A DNA stretch of 64,000 nucleotides from Leifsonia aquatica (GCF_014190775.1 NZ_JACHVP010000001.1:930001-994000); one strand, 5' to 3'; positions 54,742-62,566 are shown, counted from the stretch's first letter. Notes: generated by a model not told the origin, from the letters alone. Numbers and translations are program-made.

Positions 54742-56253
54742 GTGACCCAGGGACCGCCGGTCCCGGCCGCCGTTCGGGTCGGTGGCTGGGGCTGGCGCTA
54801 TTCCGGCCGGGCGGCCTGGGCCGTCCGCGACCTCACCCTGTCCATCGAGCCGGGAGAGCGTGTGCTGCTCCTCGGCGCGTCGGGCGCGGGCAAGTCCACC
54901 GTGCTCGCCGGGTTGGCCGGCGTGCTCGGTGGCGACGACGACGGCGAGACGGAGGGTGCGCTCGCGGTGGCGGGGCGCCCACCGGCAGACGCCCGCGGCA
55001 CGGCCGGGCTGCTGCTGCAGGACCCGGACGCCCAGGTGATCCTGGCGCGCGTCGGCGACGACATCGCCTTCGCGTGCGAGAACCTCGGCGTGCCGCGCGA
55101 GGAGATCTGGCCGCGGGTGCGCGCCGCGCTCGACGCGGTCGGCCTCGACGTGCCGCTCGACCATCCCACCGCCCAGCTGTCCGGCGGGCAGAAGCAGCGG
55201 CTGGCGCTCGCGGGGCTGCTCGCCATGCGTCCGGGGCTCCTGCTGCTGGACGAGCCGACGGCCAACCTCGATCCGGCGGGCGTCCGGGAGGTCCGGGATG
55301 CGGTCGCCTCCGCGCTCGACGCCTCCGGGGCGACGCTGGTCGTCGTCGAGCATCGCGTCGCCGTGTGGCGCGACCTCGTCGATCGGGTGATCGTGCTCGC
55401 GGCCGATGGCGGTGTGCTGGCCGACGGCCATCCCGACGCTGTCCTGGCCGACGCGTCGAGCACGCTGCGCGCGGCGGGCGTCTGGCTGCCGGACGAGACC
55501 GTGCCGGAGGCGGAGCCCGTCGCGCCCGGTGCCGCGTTGCTGACCGCCCGCGAGCTGGCGTTCGGTCGCGGCCCGGCGGTGGCTCGCCGTCGGCGCCGCG
55601 CCTCCCGGAGGACGCCGAGCGGCGTCGCGCTTCCCGAGCGCGTCTCCCTCGATCTCGCCGAGGGGTCGGCCCTCGCGTTGACCGGGCGCAACGGCGCGGG
55701 CAAGTCGACGCTGGCGCTGACCCTCGGCGGCCTCCTTCCCGTGCTCGGGGGGACCCTCCGCGCCGAGCCGGCTCTCGCCGGCGAGGCGGGACCGTCTCCG
55801 GAATCGTGGCGCTCGCGTGAGCTGCTGACCCGCATCGGCAGCGTGTTCCAGAACCCGGAGCATCAGCTGGTGGCCTCGCGGGTGCGAGACGAGCTCGCGG
55901 CGGGCCCGCGGGCACTCGGACTCGACGAGGCCGAGATCGCCGAACGCGTGGACGACCTCCTGGAGCGCCTCGCGCTTTCTTCCGTCGCCGACGCCAACCC
56001 GTTCACCCTGTCGGGTGGTCAGAAGCGCCGGCTGTCCGTCGGAACCGCGCTCGCGACCCGGCCGCGGCTGCTGGTGCTCGACGAGCCCACCTTCGGACAG
56101 GACGCGAACACCTGGCGTGGGATGGTGCGCACGATCGCCGAGCTGCGCGCCGCGGGGCACGCGATCGTCACCGCGACCCACGACGCCGAGTTCGTCGCCG
56201 CCGTCGGCGCGGTCACGCTGGAACTCGGCGCGGGACGGGAGGTGGCGGCGTGA
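54742..56253 (+). CDS. Fused double ABC ATPase of the ECF transporter (YkoD type)
   Basis: 503 residues with two complete ABC domains, as in YkoD. Domain 1: Walker A GASGAGKST (residues 45-53), signature LSGGQKQRLALAG, Walker B LLLLDEPTANLD. Domain 2: Walker A GRNGAGKSTLALT (near 314-326), signature LSGGQKRRLSVG, Walker B LLVLDEPTFGQD. It energises uptake of the substrate captured by the S component. The GTG at 54742 is chosen because the region upstream to 54725 has no other start; 17 nt from the previous stop. Confidence 0.94.
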   Translation: MTQGPPVPAAVRVGGWGWRYSGRAAWAVRDLTLSIEPGERVLLLGASGAGKSTVLAGLAGVLGGDDDGETEGALAVAGRPPADARGTAGLLLQDPDAQVILARVGDDIAFACENLGVPREEIWPRVRAALDAVGLDVPLDHPTAQLSGGQKQRLALAGLLAMRPGLLLLDEPTANLDPAGVREVRDAVASALDASGATLVVVEHRVAVWRDLVDRVIVLAADGGVLADGHPDAVLADASSTLRAAGVWLPDETVPEAEPVAPGAALLTARELAFGRGPAVARRRRRASRRTPSGVALPERVSLDLAEGSALALTGRNGAGKSTLALTLGGLLPVLGGTLRAEPALAGEAGPSPESWRSRELLTRIGSVFQNPEHQLVASRVRDELAAGPRALGLDEAEIAERVDDLLERLALSSVADANPFTLSGGQKRRLSVGTALATRPRLLVLDEPTFGQDANTWRGMVRTIAELRAAGHAIVTATHDAEFVAAVGAVTLELGAGREVAA

Positions 56254-57029
56254 CCATGCTCGAACCCGTCCGCACCGGACCGCTCGCGACGCTCAACCCG
56301 GTCGCCAAGCTCGGTGCCGCGCTCATTGTCACCGTCGTGCTGCTCGTCTCCATCGACCCGGTCTCGGCCGCTGTCGCGCTCGCACTCGAGCTCGTGCTGG
56401 TCGCGTTCTCGGGGATCCCGCTCCGGACGCTCGTCGTCCGCACCGCGCCGATCTGGATCGCGGCCCCGCTGGCAGGCCTCACGACGGCCCTCTACGGCCG
56501 CGCGTCCGGCACGATCTACCTGCAGTGGTGGGCGGTGGAGGTCAGCGACGGATCGCTGCAGCTCGGGCTCGCGACGATGCTCCGCATCCTGGCCATCGGC
56601 CTCCCCGCCGTGCTGCTCTTCATCACCATCGATCCGACGGACCTCGCCGACGGCCTCGCCCAGCTGCTCCGCCTGCCCGCGCGCTTCGTGCTGGGGGGGC
56701 TCGCGGGGCTGCGCCTCGTCGGGCTCTTCGCCGAGGACTGGCGTGCACTGACACTGGCGCGCCGGGCGCGGGGCATCGCGGAGAGCGGGGCGGTGCGCCG
56801 GATGCTGGGGCAGTCGTTCGCGCTCTTCGTGCTCTCCATCCGCCGCGGCAGCAAGCTCGCGACCGCGATGGAGGCGCGCGGCTTCGGCTCGCCCACTCCG
56901 CGGACGTGGGCGCGGCCGTCGGTGTTCCGGGGGCGCGACTGGGCCGCGCTCGGGATCGCCGCACTGGTCGCCGCCATCGCGGTCACGGTCGCCGTCGTCG
57001 TGGGGAGCTGGAATGTCCTGGGCCGCTGA
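56250..57029 (+). CDS. ECF transporter T component (YkoC type)
   Basis: 259-residue membrane subunit linking ATPase and S component. Hydrophobic segments LGAALIVTVVLLVSIDPVSA and others; the two Ala-Arg-Gly coupling motifs are present as LARRARGIAESG (near 170) and TAMEARGFGSPT (near 206), which insert into grooves of the ATPase domains. GTG overlaps the ATPase stop by 4 nt (GTGA); an ATG two codons later is also possible. Confidence 0.93.
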   Translation: MTMLEPVRTGPLATLNPVAKLGAALIVTVVLLVSIDPVSAAVALALELVLVAFSGIPLRTLVVRTAPIWIAAPLAGLTTALYGRASGTIYLQWWAVEVSDGSLQLGLATMLRILAIGLPAVLLFITIDPTDLADGLAQLLRLPARFVLGGLAGLRLVGLFAEDWRALTLARRARGIAESGAVRRMLGQSFALFVLSIRRGSKLATAMEARGFGSPTPRTWARPSVFRGRDWAALGIAALVAAIAVTVAVVVGSWNVLGR

Positions 57030-57618
57030 CCGCGAGCGGCTCGCCGACGCCGTGCGGGCCGCCGTCGCCGACGCGCGCGGGCACGCGCCTGTCGTGCTCA
57101 TCGACGGCCCCAGCGGTGCAGGCAAGAGCTCGCTGGCCGACGACCTCCTGAACGACTGGCCGGGGGAGGGGGCTCCGCGCCTGGTGCGCATGGACGATCT
57201 GTACCCGGGCTGGGACGGTCTGGACGCCGGCAGCGACGCGCTCGGTCGCGACCTCCTGCTGCCGCTCCGCCGCACGGGATCCGGCCGCTGGCGGCGGTGG
57301 AACTGGGCCGCGGACCGCCCGGCGGAGTGGGTGGAGGTGCGCGGCACCGAACCGCTGATCGTCGAAGGATGCGGCACGCTCGCGCGCGCGAACGTCGCCG
57401 CAGCGGACCTCGCGCTGTGGCTCGACGCGGACGACACGCTGCGCAAGCGGCGGGCGCTCGACCGCGACGGCGCGACCTTCGCGCAGAACTGGGACCGCTG
57501 GCAAGCGGAGTTCGACGGGTACCTCCGGCGGGAGCAGCCGCGGGATGCCGCCTCCCTCCGGCTCGATGTCACCGACTGGCCGCTCGGCCCGGCTCGCGTG
57601 CGTCACGCGGGGGACTAA
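57013..57618 (+). CDS. P-loop kinase-like protein of the thiamine-transport operon
   Basis: 201 residues of the uridine-kinase-like/AAA_18 type: PVVLIDGPSGAGKSSLADDL (Walker A GPSGAGKSS at about 32-40), RLVRMDDLYPGWDGLD, a lid region with RRWNW and TEPLIVEGCGTLARANV, and Arg-rich LWLDADDTLRKRRALDRDG. The substrate is not known. It overlaps the T component gene by 17 nt and lies under TPP riboswitch control, so a thiamine precursor or its salvage intermediate is plausible as substrate (inference). Confidence 0.85.
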   Translation: MSWAADRERLADAVRAAVADARGHAPVVLIDGPSGAGKSSLADDLLNDWPGEGAPRLVRMDDLYPGWDGLDAGSDALGRDLLLPLRRTGSGRWRRWNWAADRPAEWVEVRGTEPLIVEGCGTLARANVAAADLALWLDADDTLRKRRALDRDGATFAQNWDRWQAEFDGYLRREQPRDAASLRLDVTDWPLGPARVRHAGD

Positions 57619-57621
57619 CGT
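57616..57621 (+). promoter_or_regulatory. -10 box, leaderless start at 57628
   Basis: TAACGT is followed by 6 nt and the ATG at 57628. Its first three bases are the TAA stop codon of the kinase gene. Confidence 0.45.
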
Positions 57622-57627
57622 TGAGCC

Positions 57628-57894
57628 ATGAGTGATGCACAGGCCCACGATCCCGAGTACATCGTCGAGTACGCCGACGGCCCCCTGGTCGGCACCGCCG
57701 AGCGCCGCTACCTGGTCGACGGCAAGGTGGACGAGCGGATCGGCGCGGTCGCGGCCGTCGAGGGTCTCGAGTCGCTGTTCTGGTACGTGGCCGGCGACGA
57801 GCGCGAGATCAACGGCGAGAAGCACGTGAGCTACCACTTCGACGCCCCGGACAGCGACCCGGTCGAGGCCGACAAGGACGAAGAGTCCCTCTGA
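57628..57894 (+). CDS. Small acidic hypothetical protein, 88 aa
   Basis: Acidic, soluble, without recognised domain. YIVEYADGPLVGTAERRYLVDG suggests strands; the end (EADKDEESL) is disordered. Proteins of this kind are conserved in related genomes but uncharacterised. It lies 9 nt downstream of the kinase gene but has its own -10 box. Confidence 0.7.
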   Translation: MSDAQAHDPEYIVEYADGPLVGTAERRYLVDGKVDERIGAVAAVEGLESLFWYVAGDEREINGEKHVSYHFDAPDSDPVEADKDEESL

Positions 57895-57917
57895 CCCGTC
57901 CGGTATCGGCGACGGGT
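57894..57917. terminator. Short hairpin between convergent genes
   Basis: ACCCGTC (57894-57900) and GACGGGT (57911-57917) form a 7-bp stem with a 10-nt loop, between the stops of the 57628 gene and the convergent zincin gene. No U-tract. Confidence 0.4.
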
Positions 57918-57925
57918 TCGAGCCG

Positions 57926-58285
57926 CTAGGCCCAGCCCAGTTCGTGCAGACGCTCGTCGTCGATGCCGTAGTAGTGCGCGATCTCGTGCACCAGCGTGAT
58001 GTGGATCTCGTCCCGGAGTTCGTCGACGGTCTCGCAGATGGCGAGCAGCGGCTCCCGGTACAGGATGACGCGGTCGGGCATCTCGCCGAAGCCGTACGAG
58101 TCGCGCTCCGTGAGTGCGACGCCGTCGTAGAGGCCGAGGAGGTCGAGCGAGCCGTCCTCGGGACGGTCCTCGACGACGAACACCACGTTCTCGAGGCCGT
58201 CGATCATCTCGTCGGGCAGCTCGTCGAGCTCGTCGGTGACGAGCGTCTCGAAGGCGTCCGCATCCAGTTGCAGCGGCACGGTCAC
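57926..58285 (-). CDS. Zincin-like metallopeptidase
   Basis: 119 residues. LVHEIAHYYGIDDERLHELGW contains HEIAHYYGID (HExxHxxGxxD), the metzincin-like zinc site with Asp as third ligand; family PF06262 (zincin_1). The strand before it (RVILYREPLLAICE) and helix (TVDELRDEIHITL) fit. Small soluble members have no known substrate. The GTG at 58285 overlaps the stop of the upstream gene by GTGA; other GTG codons nearby (58288, 58279) are possible. Convergent with the acidic small gene. Confidence 0.88.
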   Translation of the reverse strand: MTVPLQLDADAFETLVTDELDELPDEMIDGLENVVFVVEDRPEDGSLDLLGLYDGVALTERDSYGFGEMPDRVILYREPLLAICETVDELRDEIHITLVHEIAHYYGIDDERLHELGWA

Positions 58286-59346
58286 CACGCGTCCGCGACG
58301 GCGGCGTGCAGGTCGAGCAGACCCGCGGTGCGCTCGCTCGGGCCGCGGCCGAAGCCGCACTCGGTCGCGACGCCGAACGTCGCCTGAGCGGTCGACGCGG
58401 CCGCGATGCGCCGGGCGGCGCCCTCCGTGCCGTCCTCGTGGTGGAGGAGGCCGAGATAGAGCTCGGTCCCCTCGGGGATCTCGACGTCGGCCAGCGGAGC
58501 GAAGTAGGCGTCGTCGTCGCGCTCGATCGGCACCGGCAGGTGGACGAACGCCACCGGCCGGCCGGCGCCGTCGAGGATGCCGCTGGTGACGGACGCGAGC
58601 CAGCCGGCATCCGCGGGCTGCACGAAGTGCGCCTCCTCCACATCTCCGTAGCAGAGGTGGTAGCCGACCTCGACGTCCGACGGAACGGCCTGCGCCTGCC
58701 GGATGGCGCGGGCGACCACCCCGCCCAGGACGTCGTCGAACCAGGGCTCGATGCGTCCCTCCAGCAGTCCGAACTCCACCGCCGTGTCCCACTGGATGGC
58801 GAGGCGCTCGTGCGGGATCCCGTCGACGATGCGGTCGAGCTCGCCGAACAGGGCGCGTTCGTACGCGGGCTCGAACGCGGCACGGTCCTGCGGGACCACG
58901 AACGCGCCGACGATCGCGGCGGGCGTGGGCAGCGAGACCTGGAAGCGCGTCCCCGGAGCGAAGACGCCCTCGTCGGCGAGCCGCGCGAAGGTGGCGTACG
59001 ACTCGAGCGCGGCGGCCGCGTAGCCGAGGTCGGGGAAGACGAGGTCGTCGGCGGAGACTCCCTCGTCGAGCTGGAACGGGCGCGCGTCGAACTGCTCGCG
59101 CAGATAGAACGGCTCGACGGCGATGCGGGAGAGCCCGGACATCGTGTCGAAGCGCCGCGTCTGGAACTGGATCCAGTAGAACCGCTCGCCGACCTCGCCG
59201 TCCGGGATGCGGCGCATCCGGTCGCCGAGTCGCTCGCCGACCGTGCGGAAGACGGTCTCGGCATCGGGCAGGTTGACGCTGCCGACGAGGTGGGCGCCGC
59301 GGACCTCCGCGGCGCTGGAGGAGGGGGAGGCGGGAACGGTGCTCAC
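58282..59346 (-). CDS. MetE C-terminal-like / UROD superfamily protein
   Basis: 354 residues. HLVGSVNLPDAETVFRTV, FRRIPDGEVGER-type start (RRIPDGEVGERFYWIQFQ), WDTAVEFGLLEG, GYHLCYGDVEEAHFVQ and TECGFGRG place it with cobalamin-independent methionine synthase C-terminal-like proteins, with putative zinc ligands His, Cys and Glu/Cys (HLCYGD, ECGFGRG). It is far shorter than MetE and lacks the N-terminal half, so it is not a functional MetE; such proteins are widespread and uncharacterised. TAGACT lies 7 nt before the GTG. Confidence 0.82.
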   Translation of the reverse strand: MSTVPASPSSSAAEVRGAHLVGSVNLPDAETVFRTVGERLGDRMRRIPDGEVGERFYWIQFQTRRFDTMSGLSRIAVEPFYLREQFDARPFQLDEGVSADDLVFPDLGYAAAALESYATFARLADEGVFAPGTRFQVSLPTPAAIVGAFVVPQDRAAFEPAYERALFGELDRIVDGIPHERLAIQWDTAVEFGLLEGRIEPWFDDVLGGVVARAIRQAQAVPSDVEVGYHLCYGDVEEAHFVQPADAGWLASVTSGILDGAGRPVAFVHLPVPIERDDDAYFAPLADVEIPEGTELYLGLLHHEDGTEGAARRIAAASTAQATFGVATECGFGRGPSERTAGLLDLHAAVADAW

Positions 59347-59353
59347 CCGCGCG

Positions 59354-59359
59354 AGTCTA
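59354..59359 (-). promoter_or_regulatory. -10 box, leaderless start at 59346
   Basis: TAGACT on the minus strand, followed by 7 nt and the GTG. The same hexamer serves the genes at 3051, 129 and the riboswitch operon. Confidence 0.5.
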
Positions 59360-59392
59360 CCGGCGTCGCGCGGGTGAGCGGACGGCGCTCGC

Positions 59393-60163
59393 TCAGTACC
59401 AGTTGACGGACTGCGAGTGCGACCAGGCCGAGCACGGAGTGCCGTACGAGCGCGAGATGTAGTCGAGCCCCCACTTCACTTGGGTGGTGGCGTTGGTGGC
59501 CCAGTCGGAGCCGAAGGAGGCCATCTTGCTGCCGGGGAGCGCCTGGGGAATGCCGGTGGCGCCGCTGCCGCCGTTGGAGGCCTGGTAGTTCCAGTTCGAC
59601 TCCTTCTGCCAGAGGCTGCTCAGGCACTGGAACTGGTCGTCGCCCCAGCCGTACTGCGACGCGGCGATGGAGCGGGCGGCGGCCTTCGCGCCGTCCGGCG
59701 TGTTGGCGGCGGCTGCTGCTGCGGCTGCGGCCTCGGCGGCGACGCGATCGGCTTCTGCTCCGGCGGCGGCCAGGGCGGTCGTGGCGGCCGTGGTGGAGTC
59801 GATGGTCGAGCGGAGCTTGCTGTCGTCGAGCTTCGTGTACGAGCCGAGTCCGGCGATGGCGGTCTTGGCTGCCGACGCGTCGGTCTTCGTCTCGTTCGCG
59901 GCGACGGTCGCCTGCGCGGTGGCGAGCGTCTGCTTCGCCTCCGCCTCGAGGCGGTCGCGCACGATCTTGTCGTAGATCGAGAGCTGCTCGCGGTGCATCC
60001 CGGTCGATTCCGAGAGCTCGCGGGTGGAGCGCTCGCTCTGCTGCTGCGCGCTCAGGGCGGGGCCGATGAGGCTGGCCGACATGAGGACGGCGGCGGCACC
60101 GGTGACGATGCGGCCGAACGGGACGTCGGACTTCTGGATGGCGTTGCGAAGGGTGCTGAGCAT
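59393..60163 (-). CDS. Secreted transglycosylase-like protein (second copy)
   Basis: 256 residues. A signal peptide (RIVTGAAAVLMSASLIGPALSA) precedes an Ala/Glu/Thr-rich helical stalk of about 120 residues, then the same C-terminal domain as the protein at 2311-3015: WGDDQFQCLSSLWQKESNWN, GGSGATGIPQALPGSKM, WGLDYISRSYGTPC and a C-terminal SVNWY. The E of KESNWN is the probable catalytic acid. The stalk differs, so the two share only the catalytic domain. AGGAA lies 4 nt before the ATG. A 315-nt leader region follows upstream. Confidence 0.85.
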   Translation of the reverse strand: MLSTLRNAIQKSDVPFGRIVTGAAAVLMSASLIGPALSAQQQSERSTRELSESTGMHREQLSIYDKIVRDRLEAEAKQTLATAQATVAANETKTDASAAKTAIAGLGSYTKLDDSKLRSTIDSTTAATTALAAAGAEADRVAAEAAAAAAAAANTPDGAKAAARSIAASQYGWGDDQFQCLSSLWQKESNWNYQASNGGSGATGIPQALPGSKMASFGSDWATNATTQVKWGLDYISRSYGTPCSAWSHSQSVNWY

Positions 60164-60478
60164 TCGGTTCCTGGGTCGGGCTTCCCCGCCTGGCGGGCCC
60201 GTGGAGTGCTCCGGCGGGCGTGGCCGTGCCGTGCGGGGGCACGGCGGGCGGGCTGGAACCCGTGCCGACACGCACGGAAGCGTCCGATGGACCCGTGGTC
60301 CGGAAGGGCGCTGCGTGCGGCGCGGGGTGTGCAACGCGCGAAGCGGCGTCCAGGAGGGGGAAAGACTGGCGAGGACGCGCGCGGCGTGGCACGGACGGCG
60401 TTCGATGTCGTCAGCAGGCCACGTTAGGCGGTCACTCTGGACGGTTCGGGTGCGATCCCTGGCAAAGTCGTGTACGCG
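60164..60478. other. 315-nt intergenic region without a gene
   Basis: Lies upstream of the 59393-60163 gene and downstream of the MFS gene. I see no plausible coding sequence in it. It holds GC-rich hairpins, the clearest being GCCGTGCC (60223-60230) with GGCACGGC (60238-60245). A minus-strand TAACGT at about 60422-60427 could be a -10 box for the transglycosylase gene, giving a leader of about 250 nt. It was checked for the c-di-AMP (ydaO) riboswitch common upstream of such genes, without finding its core. Confidence 0.6.
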
Positions 60479-61729
60479 TCACCTTTCGGTGCCGCGCGCT
60501 TCCGGCTCCAGCACGGTCCCCTCCGCCTCGGCCATGCGCGCGTCGGTGACCCAGATCATCCCTATGAGGAGGCACAGGATGACGACGCCGGCGCCGATGA
60601 AGACCGTTTGCAGCCCGAAGACCTGGGCGACGATCCCTCCGGCCGCCGCACCGAGCGGGATGGTGCCCCAGGCCAGGAGGCGGTACGCGCTGTTGAGGCG
60701 GCCGAGCAGCCGGTGCGGGGTCACCCGCTGGCGCAGGGACACGGTGATCACGTTCCAGAGGGACACCGTGACGCCGCCCACGAAGAAAGCGGCGCCGATG
60801 ATCCACGGGCTGGTGGTGAACGCGGGCGTCGCGACGGTCAGCACGGAGCCCGCGATCGAGATCGCGAGTGCTCGGGAGCGGCCGACGAGACGCTCGGCGC
60901 CCTCGGCGAGGAAGGTGCCGAGCACGCTGCCGAGCGCCGACGCGGTGAGCAGGAGGCCGTAGGCCGGGTCGTCGAGGCCCATCGGCGAGGCCGGGCCGAC
61001 GGCGTAGAGCACGAACACGGTGAACATCGCGTTGCTCGCGAAGTTGAAGCCGCCCACCATGAACGCGAGGACGCGCAGCAGGGTGCTGCTCCAGAGGAAG
61101 CGGAGCCCTTCGGCGATGTCGGCACGGATCGTGGTCGTGCCGGGGTGATCGGCGCGGAAGTTTCCGCGAAGGAGCAGCAGCAGGCCGATGGCGACGAGCC
61201 AGAGGGCGGCCGGCGCTCCGAAGGCCAGCCCGACGCCCGCGGCGACGAGGAACCCGCCGAGGGGCGGCCCGATGAATTGGTTGGCGGTGAGTTCGGCCGC
61301 GTAGAGTCGCCCGTTCGCGCGGGAGAGGGCGTCACGCCCGACGAGCTGGGGCAGGATCGACTGCGACGACGTGTCGTAGATCGTCTCCGCCGTCCCGACG
61401 AAGATCGCGGCGACGTAGAGCAGCCAGATCGAGCCGGCGCCCGCGATCGCCGCGATCGTGAGGGCCGCGAGCAGGACGGCACGCGCGATGTTGGCGCCGA
61501 TCATCAGGCGCCGCCGGTCCCAGCGATCGGCCAGCGCGCCGGCCGTGAGCGCGAAGAGCAGCCACGGCAACGAGAACGCGAAGGCGAGGCCCGCGATCAG
61601 CAGCGGCGAGTCCGTGTAGCGGACCGCGACCAGCGGGAGGGCGACCTTCATCACGCCGTCGGCGAGGTTGGAGAAGCCGGCCGAGCTCCAGAGCGTCCAG
61701 TACGGGGCGCCGAGTCGTTTCGCGGTCAC
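60479..61729 (-). CDS. MFS exporter (EntS/macrolide-efflux type)
   Basis: 416 residues, about twelve helices. GFSNLADGVMKVALPLVAVR (helix 1), GALADRWDRRRLMIGANIARA (motif A region), YDTSSQSILPQLVGRDALSRANG and AAELTANQFIGPPLGGFL resemble EntS-like exporters. It is divergent from an ArsR-type regulator and probably controlled by it. The start is uncertain: GTG 61729 has GCGAGG upstream, while the TTG at 61765 lies within the inverted repeat and would make a longer N-terminus. Substrate unknown; an efflux role is inferred from family. Confidence 0.88.
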   Translation of the reverse strand: MTAKRLGAPYWTLWSSAGFSNLADGVMKVALPLVAVRYTDSPLLIAGLAFAFSLPWLLFALTAGALADRWDRRRLMIGANIARAVLLAALTIAAIAGAGSIWLLYVAAIFVGTAETIYDTSSQSILPQLVGRDALSRANGRLYAAELTANQFIGPPLGGFLVAAGVGLAFGAPAALWLVAIGLLLLLRGNFRADHPGTTTIRADIAEGLRFLWSSTLLRVLAFMVGGFNFASNAMFTVFVLYAVGPASPMGLDDPAYGLLLTASALGSVLGTFLAEGAERLVGRSRALAISIAGSVLTVATPAFTTSPWIIGAAFFVGGVTVSLWNVITVSLRQRVTPHRLLGRLNSAYRLLAWGTIPLGAAAGGIVAQVFGLQTVFIGAGVVILCLLIGMIWVTDARMAEAEGTVLEPEARGTER

Positions 61730-61747
61730 GCAGAGCAGCCTCGCACA

Positions 61748-61788
61748 CTGATTGACAGAATTCAATCGATGCGGGAGAAGTCAATCAG
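61748..61788. promoter_or_regulatory. Probable operator of the ArsR-type regulator
   Basis: CTGATTGAC (61748-61756) and GTCAATCAG (61780-61788) are perfect 9-bp inverted repeats 23 nt apart. Between them the segment ATTGA-N6-TCAAT (61751-61766) is a second, shorter inverted repeat, so three ATTGA-type half-sites occur. A minus-strand -35-like TTGACT (61779-61784) and AATTCT (16 nt on) overlap it, fitting repression of the MFS gene. Confidence 0.6.
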
Positions 61789-61791
61789 CGG

Positions 61792-61797
61792 TAGCGT
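61792..61797 (+). promoter_or_regulatory. -10 box, leaderless start at 61805
   Basis: TAGCGT is followed by 7 nt and the ATG at 61805. The operator lies directly upstream, so the regulator probably controls itself. Confidence 0.5.
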
Positions 61798-61804
61798 GTG
61801 CGGC

Positions 61805-62347
61805 ATGGAGCGCGACCAGAGCATCGACCCGGAAGCGAAGCGGCGTCCGGCGACCGTCACGGAGATCAAGGCGATGTCGCATCCGCTGCGCATGCGGATC
61901 ATCCGGTTGTGCGGCGACCGGGAACTGACCAACAAGCAGCTCGCCGACCGGCTGGGGGTCGACCCGGGGACGGCGCTCTATCACGTCCGTCTGTTGGTGG
62001 AGGCCGGTTTCCTGGAGCCCGTGGCCGCGCGCACGGGGGAGAGCGGCGCGCTGGAAAAGCCCTACCGGTCGACCGGGCGCAGCTGGTGGCTGTCGGTCGG
62101 CGTGGACGAGGTCGACGCGACCGAGGGCCTGGCCCCGGTGGACGCGTTCCAGCAGGAGCTGGCCGAGGCCGGGCCGGGCTCGATCGCCACCTACGCCCGC
62201 TTCGCCCTGCACCTGTCGGAGGAGGATGTCGCCGAGCTGGATCGCCGCATCGTCGCCGTCATCGACGCGTTCGTCGAGACGGACGCGGAGCGTGCGCACC
62301 TGCCGCTGCACGGCGGCCTCTTCGTCGTGCACCGCAGCCCGGAGTGA
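61805..62347 (+). CDS. ArsR-family winged-helix regulator
   Basis: 180 residues. AMSHPLRMRIIRLCGDRELTNKQLADRLGVDPGTALYHVRLLVEAGFLEPV is the winged HTH (shown in parts: SHPLRMRIIRLCGD, LTNKQLADRLGVD, TALYHVRLLVEAG). A C-terminal helical region (VDAFQQELAEAG, RFALHLSEEDVAELD) resembles the dimerisation domain of Streptomyces ArsR regulators of this type (PF12840). No metal-binding CxC motif is visible, so the signal is probably an organic ligand. Expected to repress the divergent MFS exporter. Confidence 0.9.
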   Translation: MERDQSIDPEAKRRPATVTEIKAMSHPLRMRIIRLCGDRELTNKQLADRLGVDPGTALYHVRLLVEAGFLEPVAARTGESGALEKPYRSTGRSWWLSVGVDEVDATEGLAPVDAFQQELAEAGPGSIATYARFALHLSEEDVAELDRRIVAVIDAFVETDAERAHLPLHGGLFVVHRSPE

Positions 62348-62453
62348 GCCGCGGCCCAGCGCGACTGCGCCCTCCCGGAACGTCTGCGCCCCGTCGAGCA
62401 CGCGCAAACGTACCGCGACACCGCACTCGCTCCGTGCGGTAACCGGGCGTATG

Positions 62454-62487
62454 CGAAAAGCCCCGGTCGCTAGACCGGGGCTTTTCG
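62454..62487. terminator. Rho-independent terminator behind tRNA-His
   Basis: Perfect 14-nt arms (62454-62467 and 62474-62487) with a 6-nt loop. On the minus strand the stem is followed within its 3' arm by a CTTTT run, fitting termination of the tRNA transcript; on the plus strand it can also stop the regulator mRNA. Confidence 0.85.
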
Positions 62488-62492
62488 TTCGG

Positions 62493-62566
62493 GGTGAGTA
62501 ACGGGGCTTGAACCCGCGACCTCCTGGACCACAACCAGGCGCTCTACCAGCTGAGCTATACCCACC
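62493..62566 (-). tRNA. trnH: tRNA-His (anticodon GTG)
   Basis: The minus strand folds into a full cloverleaf: acceptor GTGGGTA (62565-62559) with TACTCAC (62500-62494), a D arm with AGCTCAGCTGGTAGAGC, an anticodon loop with GTG at 62532-62530 in a CTGGT/CCAG stem, and a T arm with GGGTTCAAGCCCC. The extra G at position -1 (62566) and C73 (62493), the identity elements of histidine tRNA, are both present. The CCA end is not encoded. The next gene upstream on the same strand is orn. Confidence 0.96.

Noticed and set aside
60164-60478. c-di-AMP (ydaO) riboswitch upstream of the second transglycosylase-like gene
   Set aside because: A minus-strand CCCGAACC near 60450 recalls its 3' end, but the GGGGTGAAT-type core and CGTCAGC motif are absent, and the aptamer would lie in the MFS coding region.
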